DNA of 64,000 nucleotides, taken from assembly GCF_900110245.1 (NCBI RefSeq), contig NZ_FOCZ01000004.1:62001-126000 (forward strand), read 5' to 3'. The notes beneath the pieces are model-generated. The model worked only from the letters and a program-made list of their open reading frames with translations, made no database searches and was not told the origin of the DNA. This document shows positions 36,476 through 48,300 of this stretch, in pieces (the first letter of the stretch is position 1; every line of letters starts with the position of its first letter). Made by a program: the position numbers and the translations under genes. This DNA is from Niastella yeongjuensis. GTDB taxonomy: Bacteria > Bacteroidota > Bacteroidia > Chitinophagales > Chitinophagaceae.

Positions 36476-38875
36476 ATGTTAAGAAACTATGTCATGATCG
36501 CCTGGCGGAACATTACCAAAACCCGCTTTTATTCCTTTGTAAATATTGCCGGATTAGCCACTGCCATCGCATTCACCATGCTGATCGCCGCGTTTATCTG
36601 GAGCCAGTTCCAGGTGAACAGCGGGCTGAAAAATTCCGGCAGACAGTACATCATCACCAGTAAATGGAAAAACCCGAATCTGGGATTCCCGATTGCTACC
36701 CTTGGGCAACTGGGAAAAGCATTGAAAGAAAATTATCCCAACCTGGTTGCCAATTATTACCGTTATGACGGTATTACTTCTGCGGTATCAAAAGGGGATA
36801 AAAATTTCCGGGAGAATTTGCAGGTAGGTGACAGTTCCTTACTGACCATGTTTGGTTTTACTTTGCTGCAGGGAGACGTGCATACGGCATTGAATGATCC
36901 TTTTTCGGTAGTCATTACAAAAGAAAAAGCGATCAAGTACTTTGGCAGAACGAACGTGGTGGGTGAAACAATTACCATTGAAAGCTTTCTGGGCTCCAAA
37001 CACGACTTTCTTGTTACCGGGGTTTTAAACCCCATATCCGATAACTCGGTTACCACGCTGGTTGACAATTATCCCGGCAACTTCTATATACCCGCTGCCA
37101 ACCTGAATTTCTTCGGTAGAAATATGGACTGGAACAATCCATTCATTGTAAATTATATTGAATTAAAGGAAGGCGTTACCCCAAAAGACCTGGAGAAGCC
37201 AATCGCTGCGCTGCAAAAGCAGAATGCCCCGCCACAGATCACGGCTGATCTTACTTCAATTCCTGTTCCTTTAAAAGAATTTTATTTGTCGGCCGACAAT
37301 GGGCTCGTACGCAAAATGTGTTATGCGTTATCGGGTATTGCCTTGTTCATTCTGATAATGGCGATCATCAATTTTATCAATATGACTGTAAGCCGGTCAG
37401 CATCACGTATGCGGGAGATCGGCATTAGAAAAGTGCTGGGCGGTATCAAGCGCCAGTTGATACTACAGGCCCTTATCGAATCCACCCTCATCGTGTTATT
37501 GGCCACCCTCATTGCTTTTCTTCTCTATATTCCAACGAGGAATTTATTCGGCAGTATACTGGGCAAAGAAGTACCGCCCCTCTATGGGTTTCCGTTGTAT
37601 TTTATCTTATTCCCGATAGTATTTATAGTAATTACCGGATTTATTGCGGGCATTTATCCGGCCTTTGTATTGTCGTCCCTGAAGTCAGTGGATTCACTAA
37701 AGGGTAAACTATCGGGCATCAAAGACAATATCCTTTTACGCAAATCGCTGATCGCATTCCAGTTTGTGACGGCCACCACGGCCTTCACCGGCGCCATCAT
37801 CATCTCCAAACAAATCAACCTGTTCCTGAGCAATGACCTTGGTTATGACAAAGAATATGTATTGTCGGCCCAGGTACCGCGTGACTGGACATCGCAGGGC
37901 GTGCGTAAAATGGATTACATCCGCGATCAGCTGGCTGTAATACCACAGGTAAAACAAGTTTCGCTTTCCTTTGAAGTGCCCGACGGCAACAATGGGGGCG
38001 GCGCTGCTATTTACCCATATGGCTCAGATTCAACCACAGCCATTGCCAGCCAGCTGTTAACAACAGATGATCATTTCCTGGATGTTTATGCCATACCATT
38101 AAAAGCGGGCTCTTATTTCGAAGGACAGGCTACTGATTCGGCGAAGGTCGTTCTCAATGAAACAGCGGCCCATGCATTGGGCTTCACCAACGCTGCAGAT
38201 GCCATAGGCAGGCAGGTGCGGTCTGCCGGCGATCCCACCATCTTTACTGTTAAAGGAGTTACCAGCGACTTTCATTTTGGCTCCATGCAGCAGAAGATAC
38301 CCCCCATCGCTGTTTTCAATGTGCAATTTGCAACAGTCTACCGGTACCTGTCGTTCAAAATACAACCGGGCAATATCCCTGCTTCCCTCGATGCTATACA
38401 AAAAAAATGGAGCACCCTCATGCCGGATGCGCCCTTCGAGTACAAATTCATGGATGCTACCCTGGCCAATTTATACAAAACGGAAATACAACTGCAAAAA
38501 GCCGCTTATACGGCAACGATACTTGCTTTGATCATTGTGCTGTTGGGTGTTATCGGGCTTGTATCATTAAGTATTCAGAAGCGCACCCGGGAAATTGGGA
38601 TTAGAAAGGTATTGGGTTCTTCCATTACCGGTATTGTATCGCTGTTCCTTAAAGAATTCTTTGCGGTGATCGCTATTGGTGGATTGATCGCCTGTCCGCT
38701 TGCGTACCTCATTATGAACAACTGGCTGCAAGGCTATGCTTACCGCATCGAGATCACGGCAGTGCCGTTTATTATGGCTATTGCAGGGCTGGCACTCGTT
38801 ACCATGCTGCTGATCTGTTTACAAACGATAAAATCGGCGTTGCTGAATCCTATAAAGGCATTAAGAACGGAGTAA
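36476..38875 (+). CDS. ABC transporter permease (MacB/FtsX type, two PCD domains)
   Basis: The 799-residue protein has two related halves. Each has an N-terminal membrane helix (first 'FVNIAGLATAIAFTMLIAAFIW'), a periplasmic MacB_PCD-like region, and a FtsX domain with three helices that starts with the signature 'REIGIRKVLGG' (first half) and 'REIGIRKVLGSS' (second half). This is the common Bacteroidota form that works with a separate ATPase, in peptide, macrolide or lipoprotein export or cell-envelope stress. No ATPase gene is adjacent here. It stands alone and is closed by a strong terminator. A possible sigma-54 promoter is seen upstream. Confidence 0.92.
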   Translation: MLRNYVMIAWRNITKTRFYSFVNIAGLATAIAFTMLIAAFIWSQFQVNSGLKNSGRQYIITSKWKNPNLGFPIATLGQLGKALKENYPNLVANYYRYDGITSAVSKGDKNFRENLQVGDSSLLTMFGFTLLQGDVHTALNDPFSVVITKEKAIKYFGRTNVVGETITIESFLGSKHDFLVTGVLNPISDNSVTTLVDNYPGNFYIPAANLNFFGRNMDWNNPFIVNYIELKEGVTPKDLEKPIAALQKQNAPPQITADLTSIPVPLKEFYLSADNGLVRKMCYALSGIALFILIMAIINFINMTVSRSASRMREIGIRKVLGGIKRQLILQALIESTLIVLLATLIAFLLYIPTRNLFGSILGKEVPPLYGFPLYFILFPIVFIVITGFIAGIYPAFVLSSLKSVDSLKGKLSGIKDNILLRKSLIAFQFVTATTAFTGAIIISKQINLFLSNDLGYDKEYVLSAQVPRDWTSQGVRKMDYIRDQLAVIPQVKQVSLSFEVPDGNNGGGAAIYPYGSDSTTAIASQLLTTDDHFLDVYAIPLKAGSYFEGQATDSAKVVLNETAAHALGFTNAADAIGRQVRSAGDPTIFTVKGVTSDFHFGSMQQKIPPIAVFNVQFATVYRYLSFKIQPGNIPASLDAIQKKWSTLMPDAPFEYKFMDATLANLYKTEIQLQKAAYTATILALIIVLLGVIGLVSLSIQKRTREIGIRKVLGSSITGIVSLFLKEFFAVIAIGGLIACPLAYLIMNNWLQGYAYRIEITAVPFIMAIAGLALVTMLLICLQTIKSALLNPIKALRTE

Positions 38876-38879
38876 AAAG

Positions 38880-38910
38880 AAAAGGGCTGTCCCTGGTGGA
38901 CAGCCCTTTT
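38880..38910. terminator. Bidirectional terminator
   Basis: AAAAGGGCTGTCC (38880-38892) pairs perfectly over 13 bases with GGACAGCCCTTTT (38898-38910), with a 5-base loop and a following T-rich run. It ends the ABC permease gene and, on the other strand, the T9SS/RHS/lipoprotein operon, whose last stop is at 38916. Confidence 0.85.
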
Positions 38911-38915
38911 CTTTT

Positions 38916-39344
38916 TTAATGAAAATAGTATAACAACAAAGTATCTGCTCTTACACAAAAGACACTGTCATTTTTTCGTTCTGTTATTCCGTATCTGACT
39001 TCGCCATCTGTAACCTCTTTTTCCGTCAGCCTGATCCGGCGTACATCGGGCAATTCCAATGTACTTTTAAACAGGGTGTCTTCATCCAGTTCTTTTTTAC
39101 TGTACCCCAGCTTTCCTTCCGGTTTATAAACAGCAGCTCCGCTGAGGCTATCCCTGAAATACATTCCAGTAACCAACGGCAGGTACACAGTACCGTTGTA
39201 TTTCAACAGGTCGCCGGAATAACTGTAACCCTCCCCCACTTTCTTATAGCTGGTTACAGTAATGTGCTCAGGCGCCGGCGGTTGGCTGCTATTGCCCTTA
39301 CAGGAGGCAATAGCAGTTATTAAAAATAATGAATGCAGTTTCAT
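38916..39344 (-). CDS. Lipoprotein, candidate periplasmic immunity protein
   Basis: The 142-residue protein has a short lipoprotein signal ending in AIASC (Cys 15), so it should be anchored to a membrane and exposed in the periplasm or on the surface. The mature part is mostly beta-strand-like with many Thr, Tyr and Asp residues and has no family I recognise. It starts 5 bases after the stop of the RHS gene and ends at a strong terminator. This position, directly behind the variable C-terminal end of an RHS protein, is where immunity genes of polymorphic toxins are found. Because the RHS end looks like a cell-wall enzyme, a periplasmic lipoprotein is the expected location for an inhibitor. 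The function is inferred from position. Confidence 0.6.
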   Translation of the reverse strand: MKLHSLFLITAIASCKGNSSQPPAPEHITVTSYKKVGEGYSYSGDLLKYNGTVYLPLVTGMYFRDSLSGAAVYKPEGKLGYSKKELDEDTLFKSTLELPDVRRIRLTEKEVTDGEVRYGITERKNDSVFCVRADTLLLYYFH

Positions 39345-39349
39345 AATAC

Positions 39350-42300
39350 TTATTGTATAGGTTCTGTTTTTGTTTGTGTGCGTTCTGCAGCGGTCCGCTT
39401 TTCAACGATCACTTCAATTTTACCTTTATTGGTCTTACTCTTATTGGCCTGGTCAATGATCTTTCCCAGCACATTATTCGAGTAGTCGTTAGCAGGGTTC
39501 GTACTGGAACTGGTTCCATAGGTAACCCCAAAACAACCTTCTGATGCGGCCATTGAGGTAGTGCCGTTCGCATGTTCGTAAGTACCCCCCACATGGATCA
39601 TTACACCGGATGCCACGTCATTTTGTTTTCTGTAACCCAGTTCCACCGAGGCATCATTCGCATCTGCATGCATCACTTCCGACCCGTACTGGGTAAGCTT
39701 CAATGCCTTGGTGCCATTGCCTTGGGGATAACCTTCCGGCATCACTTTCGCGGTATAATGGTTCACATTTCCATCTTTAGGCTCAAACGCAACATTCGTA
39801 AGATTCATTGTGCCATTTTTGGAATCCCCGAGGCGGACCGCATAGGCATCGCGGGTTACCGAGAAGGTCATTTTAAAATTCTTATCCTCTGTGTCTGTTA
39901 CGGTAACCTTATACAAAGGTATTTTGGTGAACTGTTCTTTAGTGGCGCCTGTATAACCAATGATCCTTTGCAGGGTGGTTCTGCCCGTTTTTTGCTTGGT
40001 GATCGTAATGATCGGGTATGCGCCGTCCGGGTCCATTAACACCACCGGATTGTTCAAACAGTACGCATATGGGCTATGTGCAGGTATTTTAACCGCTTTC
40101 GGGTCAACACTCTGCCAGATGCTTATTCTTGGGTTATAGTACCGTTCGCCGTAATAATACAATCCTGTTTCTTCATCCAGCTCTTTCCCGTTGAAAAGAT
40201 ACGGCGTCCGTTGGGTATTACTGTGTTCTTCAACAAAAGTTTCCCCAAACGGATAGTATTCCAGGTGCTGATATACTTCACCGGCGCCATCCGTGATGTA
40301 ACTGGTTGTACCGAGGTGATCGGGGTGATAAAAATACAGAAATGCGGCGCTGTCTGGTGTATTTCCACCCTTCCCGTTCTTATAATGCCCGTAGGCATAA
40401 TGGTTGCCCGGATTGGTTCCACCAGCGTTGCTGTTGCTGTTGTTATTTTCATTGCCATTACCGTTGTTCGACATCACTTTATCATCATTTCCCCTGGCAT
40501 CCTTACCGGTTATACTGGCTGTATTGGCATTGCCATTCCCTACCAAGGTTTGCTGATCACGAGCCATTCCCTGCAACATATTCTTTTCTTTCCTTGTAAA
40601 AGTTATGGTATCGGCTGCATCCGGCGCTTCTACCTGGTGGTCCCAATTATGCAACAACCGGGTGGCTATGCGCTGATTGCCTACAAAATAATGATTGGAG
40701 TACTGGCCGCTTTGCACCACCACAAATTCATTTACATATACCGTAAAATTACCCACGCCGCCGGAATTACTATTGATATCTCCATTCACAAAAACCGATT
40801 GCCCGGAACCCTGTCCTTTCAGCACCCTTTCACCGGAGCCATCATATGTATAACTGTTCAACTGACCATTCACCGATACATTACGTAAGCGATTCTCTTC
40901 ATCCCAAACCATTTTCTGCCGCTGACCCGATTTATCGTCTGTCCAGCCGGTCATGTTGCCATTGGCGTCGTAAGTATAGGATTGATCGCCGATGTGCGTA
41001 GCCGTATGCGGCTGTTTGGCATCATAGGTGTATTCCATATCATACGTGGCCTTTTTCTGCGCGATCCATTTATTGCCTCCGCCATTACCCGGACTCTTGT
41101 CAGTTGTTTGGGTTTTACGGGTAATGCTTCCTACGGTATTGTATTTCATTGTGAGGTTAAAGCGGTCCTGTTCATTGGGGCCTTTATAATAACCATCCGC
41201 CGTTGTTAACCGGTACAGATCATCATATCCATAATTGTAAGCGGAAGAACCGCCCATCAGGTTATTGCCGGGTACCGGGGCATTGTTCACCAGGCTCAGG
41301 ATATTTTCTTCCTTATCGTACGAATACACGTTGTCCATGATGCGCCGTCCGTTACCAGCCGTCACCTGCATGTTTTGCAACCGGCGGCGTGTAGGTTCAA
41401 TGGTATAATTGGTTTGGGTATTGTTACCATAGGCATCGAACACGCGTAATTCGAACTTGTCGTAACCCCGTTGTTGTATAAAGGTTGTTGTAACGCCCGA
41501 CCTGTCGCTGTTCATAGATAGCAGCTGGCCGCCCAGGTTGTATGCATAGCGCACCACTTCACTATCCGGATAAATGAGCGATATCAACCTGTTCCAGGTA
41601 TCATAATTCCATTGCGTTACATACGTACGTTGACCGTGATTGGGAATAACAATGGTGCGTACATTCTTTACCATTTCGCCCAACGGCCCGTAGAAAAATT
41701 CCTGTGCACCGGTAGCATCTTCCTGTACTACAATTCTGCCGGCCCGGTTATAAGGAGCACCAACAGGTCCATACGTGTACCGCACATTATTCTCGGGGTT
41801 TTTCGGATAAGTAATACCGGTCATCCGGTTAAAATCATACGCATAGGTAATAGCCATACTGTCTTGCTGCAGATTGGCGGTAGCCATTTTAATGGTATTG
41901 CCGGCCAGGTCAAACGTATACCGGGTAGTTCCCTGATCGGGGTGCGTGAGGCTGACCCTGCGGCCCAGCATATCGTACCGGGTAGTTGTGGTGGTGCCGA
42001 TATCGTCTGTTGACGTCAATTGCTGGTTGACAGCGTCGTACGTGAAACTGGTCCATACATCGCCATTACCGGTATATTTCTTTTCTGCAGCAGTAAGCCC
42101 TCTGATGTTGGCAAACATTTCAGACAGCTTACCATTGGCATCTTTCGTTTTCGTACTGAACTGCTGCTGTTGCAGGCGGTCTTTACCAAATCCATAGGTG
42201 AGGCTGGTTACCGCCCCATCGGGCAATGTGGTGGTCAATACCCTGTTCATTACATCGTAGGTAGTTGTCGTTGGGTTTATATTATCGTAGCGTTTATTGA

Positions 42301-45300
42301 AAACACCATTGCTGCCTTTATCTTCTACAATGGGGTACCATGTGGCAGCCTGTCGGCCCAGCCCATCGAATTGTATCCGGCCCGAAACGAGCATCTGTTC
42401 CTTATCATCTTTTCTTACGCCCTGGAATAAACTGCCGTCTTTTTTGGTTTGCAGTAACCGGCCCAGTCCATCCATGAAAGTAACTGTTTCCAGATCATTG
42501 CCGGGATGAGCAGGGTCGTAATGTGCCGTATACGCCCATGGCATAGCCGCTTCGGGATGATATTCGAAACGAAGCGTATAGGGTTTACCTGCCGCCAGTT
42601 CATAAGGACCTGTTATTTGTGTTATGCGCCCCAGGTCGTCTAACTGATATGTAATGCTGTTCTTATTCAGATCTATGCTTTTCAGCGGATGGCCAAACCG
42701 GAAATCGTACTCCGACTGCGAGCTGTATCCGAAGCTGTTGGCTACGGTAACCGGGTATTGATGTACCTGGCCGTCGTATGTGTAGGTTTGTTTGAACCGT
42801 TGTCCTTTTGCATTGGCAGGCCCGGTAACACTGGCCAGGTTGCCATAATCATCATAGGTCAGGTTGTGAACGGCTGCTGTGCCATCTTCCAGGTACTGTT
42901 TTATCTCTATAACATCACCTGTTTGCGGATCTATTTTACTTTCGCGTTTGCGATAAGTTATACCTGATCCTGTTATCACAATTGACTTTGGCTTACCAAC
43001 AATGTATTTATTAGCCAGGTTGTGATAAGTAACGGTGGCACTAATGTCATCGCCAGCCCCGTCATCACCAAAATCTGTATACAGGATCGTATTGCCTTTG
43101 GCATCGTAACCGTAGGTCATATAGGTTGACTTGCCGGGCTGCGGCTGCCCTTCATAATACAACAGGTCGGTGCGCATCAATGCCACAAAAGCGGCACCGG
43201 CATTATTGGCTTTGTAAGACTCCGGTAATGCATCACCCGTAAGGATGTCTTTTAATGCATACTGATTGATCCGTTCGTGGTATTTTTTTCCATCGGCGCT
43301 TTGCAACAGTTCCGACAGGATCACTCCTTTCATGTAATAATTGTCGTTGCTGTGGGTTTGCGTAGAAAAAGTATACACCGCGTTGTTATTAGCCGCATCG
43401 TGGCTTCTTGTAACTACCTTTTTAAATCCATAGAATTCGCGTTCATCCCGATCGAAATAACCACCTTCATAACCGAAGGTCGTTAACAGCGTATCGGGGC
43501 CATCACCGGCGAAGCCGTCGTATACTTTTACAGACGACAAGGTCCATATACTGTTTGGCATGGAGTAGGTATTACCCACGCGCTGATAATCCATACAGAA
43601 ATAAGCACCCATTGGCCGGCTTACTGATTTCAATAAATTGGTACGTCCGATGGTAGAAAGCGCTACTGCCAGGTTATCATCTTTGGAAGAAGTAATATAA
43701 TCGGGGTTACCATCGCCATTGATGTCCTGGATCTTTGCCAGGTCGCGGCTCATACCGTCGCCCAGGTTTACACTTGGGTTCACCGTGAATTTTACCCCAA
43801 AGATCATAAACCCAACGGTAAAGGCCAGGTTGCCTGATTCAGTGGCACTGCTATTGAGGTCTAAGGTACTGGCGTTCGTCCAGGTGAGTACCTCTGTGCT
43901 GAATCCATTACCGGTATTAAGTCTTACCTGTAATGCCTGGGTGCCTGAACCAATGCTCACCAGGTCGGGTAATCCATCACCGTTCATATCCTGCAGCGAC
44001 TTGCCCGAGTTGTTATCTGAACGCGACAGGCTGAAGCCGATGTTAATACTGTTGTTGCCTTTTACCAAACCCAGGCTTGCACCGCCGCTTTGCGACTTGC
44101 TCGATCCAGCCTGGATCTGATCGACTTTCCAGTCTTCCTCAGCTGCAAAACCATAACCCAGGTTCAGCGAAACGCCATGACTGGACTGGTTAACGCGATC
44201 GGGCAACCCGTCGCCATTCATATCTATATAAGAGAAATCGGCCTGATTAGTGCCGTTTACGACACCGGCATTTCCACCCAAACTAATCTTGGCACTGCCA
44301 GCATTTGTTTGGGCACTACCGGCATCAACCCGCACTTTACCACCTGGTGTTCTGCGGAAGATGGCGGTGGGGATATAGGAAGAACCGGTAAGACTGATTC
44401 CCGTAGTGTTCGTACTTGTTTCCTGGATAGCAGCACCTGGTGCTGTTCTGGCCGACAATCCTCCCCTTGCATCTGTATACTGGATCTGTTTTTCGCCAAT
44501 TATATCAGGGTACTGATCACCGTTCAGGTCCATAAAATCGGTAAGCGTTTTTGAAGTAGATGTGGAAACACTCGCGCTGCCGCCTACACCGCCAGCACTG
44601 GCGCCTACCGTAAAGGAGAGGCTTTTTATGCGGCTCACCTTATCTACTGCGGGTGAACCCGTGCCATCTGTATTGATCTGCAGCAGGCTAACGTCATCAG
44701 CACCCTGACGGCTGCTGCTCATGTTGGCACCTTTAACAAATACCTGCTGATCGTAACCGCTCCAGCGTTGCTGGTTCGCATTTCCGATCAGTATAATGAA
44801 CCGGTCCTGTTTTGGATCGTAGGTTTGTGAAGGGTCTAATTCATTTCCATTTTTATTGGCCAGCGCATCCGGATCTACATTTTGTTTTGCTTTGATCTGG
44901 TCGCTGGGTCTCAACAAACTTTCATCGACCGGTGTTGTTTCCCAGCCGTTATTGCCATTCCAGGCAAACTGTCCCCAGCCGCGATAAAAGCTGCCGAAGA
45001 TGATGTCTTCTTCCCGGTTGTTTTTGGGGATGGTTGAAAATAACCCCGCCGTTACGTTGGCGCTTATATCGCCACTTAACACTGCCGTAGCACCGGCGAT
45101 TGCAGCTGCCATGGTATCATTGGGAACATGGTATTCGATATAGATCCGGTCTTTATTATGAACGCCAACATTCAGAGCGTAGTTACCGGTTTGCAATACA
45201 CCATTCACAAACGGCATACTCACCTTGCCCAGTAATTTGCCGGCCGCCTTCACTGAAAAAATAATATCACAGGTATAGGCACTGGCAGGTATCAACACCG

Positions 45301-48300
45301 GGTTTACGGCCAGCTGCGGCGTTATGGTGATGGTATGCAGGGAAGTATCTGCCAGCGTCACTTCATAAGGCGCGTTCAGCTGCAGCATATTTGCCAGTAT
45401 CGTGCATTTAGGAACGGCAAATGCCTGAATTGGAGTAGCAGTGAGATCGATAGCCGGATCACTGACAGCAATGAAGGTCATGGAAGGCTGCCAGCTGATG
45501 GCCGTCCAGTCGATATTCGTTTGCGATGCCACTACAAAACTATACTGCTCATTATTGTTCACGGTAACATTATCAACGGAAATCGTTGTATTTACTACCT
45601 GATCGCTTTTATAGGTTTGCCTCCAGATGGTATCTGTGGCATTGGAAGTAGTGCGCAGTACCACCAGCATTACATCATCGGTAGTTACCGGTTTAATAAA
45701 AGGCCCGCTGATGCGCACCTTGCCATTGATGGGCGGTGTCAGCTGCTGCGTACTACTGAGGATAAACTCTTTGGCGGCATCATAACGGTACAGGGTGCTG
45801 CCATTGGCATCTGCCACCTGCAGGTCTTTTCCTGCGTATTCAATCACAGGCGCCCAGTTCACCGAATCATAGGAGCCATTTTCAATAGAACCGATCCTGA
45901 AATAGAGGCGATCGCCTTTTTGCACCTGTAGTCCATTCAACCCGGAAGGCTGATGCACCGAATAGTCATCGGCACTGATATTTTCACTCCACAATTCCCT
46001 GCCCTTCCATTGCACACTGGCCCTTACGCCATCAGCAGGCGTGGATGCCCTGTCGGGATCAGAACTGGGCAGCAACTGCAACGGCGCCGTTACATTGATG
46101 GTGCCGCTGAAAGGCGCCTGCCACATCCTCACTATATCCTGCAGGGGATTATTATTGATAGCCTCCTGCCGTTCATTGGCCAGTTCTGTTGCATCGATCA
46201 GGTCTTTACTAATAGTTACACCTGCAAAAACAGGACTTGGAGTACCTGTGCTGGTGGGAGTAAAAGTTATAATGCCGGAAGTTGTATCCAGGTGGTTGAA
46301 ATACACCTTTCCATCTTTAACAAGATCTACCAGCTGATCACCATTGGCTTCGGTAAAATAAATGGTCACCTTTGCCGTGGAATTGCTGAAATTGGCGCCG
46401 GCCATCAGAAAGCCAAATGCATTGGCTTCCAACCCAACGGTATAGCCCTGCGTTTTATCTTTCTGAAATACATTCAGGCCTTCGATCGCTATTTTATCAC
46501 CAAAGCTGGTTTTACCGGTCACCCCAGACTGGTTGGGCCGGTAACTTAGTGTATTGTTGCCATTGAGGAATAATTTATCGGGCAGTCCGTCGCCATTGAT
46601 ATCGATCATTGCCAGCATGCCCTGGCTCTGCGATTGAGCATATGAAAAAGAGCCACCAACGGAATTGATCTTACTGGTTACATCGGCGCCAAACCCTACA
46701 GAAACGGTAACTCCGCCGCTGACGTCTTTGGAAGCCGTTCCACTCAATGCAGAAGCTTCGTCGGTAAATCCGCTGACGTGGGTAAGCATATTACCATGAA
46801 CATTATCGGAACCGATGGTCCAGCTGCGGGAAGTAGCCAGCGGCACCAGCGAACTTCCGGAGGCTACATCATTGTAATAATCGAAAGTATGCTGGTTGAA
46901 GAATTTTCCGGCAGCATCATATTGTTGAATGCCTGCCAGCAGTGTTTTATAAAAAGCGCCTTCTTTGTAGGAAAATTCATAATGGCGGATACTGACGCCA
47001 TCTAATTGAACGTCGATCCGCTTTAACAGATCGGCTGTAACCTGTTTGAAACCATTGTTAGCAGCGATGGCCACATCTTTTCTGCCCGTGCGGCCATCCA
47101 GATCACGGTCTCTTTTGAACACAACGCTATACCGGCCTTCTTTGCCATTAAAACCGGTGTAGGTTATGCGGCTTACATACAATTGAACGCCGGTAACGGC
47201 ACCGCCTGATACACCGGCATCATTCACCTTTGTATACTGGTAACTGATAAAATTGCCGTTCAGATCGAGTACTTTCTTTAAGGCCCAATGCGCTTTATTG
47301 CCAGCCCCATCACTTAATGAACTGGCGGCGTCGGGTCCGGTATCGGGGTCACCGCCGTAAAAGAACCTGGTACCTTCCTTGTCGGTCACTTCCCACCAAT
47401 ATTTTTGCGGGCTGCTGCCATGCCGGATGATCTTATAGAAAGGTTGTTCGATACGCTGATAAAACTGTTTCTCTGAACTGCGCGCAACCAGCTCACCTTT
47501 ATGAGCAACCGGGCTGAGCTGCTGCCCGTTCATCGTGTAAGTCTCCGTTTCATTCTGCCCGTCAAACCGCGGTACGCCCCACCGGGTATCGATCCCTATG
47601 GATGGAACCGATAGTTCCCATCCTAAACCTAACCAGCCATTGCCACCACCGCTGTTGTAACCAACAGACAACTCTGGCTGCAACCCCGCGCGGCCATTGG
47701 GGATCTCAATCGGGTAACTAAGGTTGGCTGTTCCCATACTGGTGGCTGCAGGCGGCGCTATCATATTGACGGCTTCCCCCGGGTTGGCTGCTTTAATTCC
47801 TTTCATCGAATTGGAATTATAAGCTTCCACCTGTGGTGACTCAGGTACTTTAAGCACCCCATTGATGATATCTGTAAAATGAAGGGTGCGGGAATACACT
47901 TTGCCTGCCAGCAATGAAACGCTGTCGCGGGAAAGTTCTGCCCAATGCCCTTTACTTTCATCAAAATAAAAAGAACGGACATCTTTTGCCGTATAACCAT
48001 CGGGAATCTTTGCTGCATCATAACCAAGGCTCAAATGGGCCGGTTTGCCAAAGAGCGAACCATGTGGCAGGAACCGGAAGCCGCCGCCATCAGGGGTTAC
48101 ATTCACCATATTCATATCCATTGCCGGCAGATCGACCGCGCGTAGTGCGGTAAGGGAAATAGTGGCCGCCTTTTTTAATGCGCCGCCGGGAATAGTCAAC
48201 ACGGCGCCACCGGCCGCAATAACAGCGGCCTGGTTTGGTTGCAGCGCGCGTTGGGTGTGCACAACAGCACTTTGCAGCTCATATTTGTAATCGGCCTTTT

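Noticed and set aside
40390-40560. Asn/Gly-rich low-complexity DNA as an intergenic repeat
   Set aside because: It is in frame within the RHS gene and encodes a flexible linker before the RHS core.
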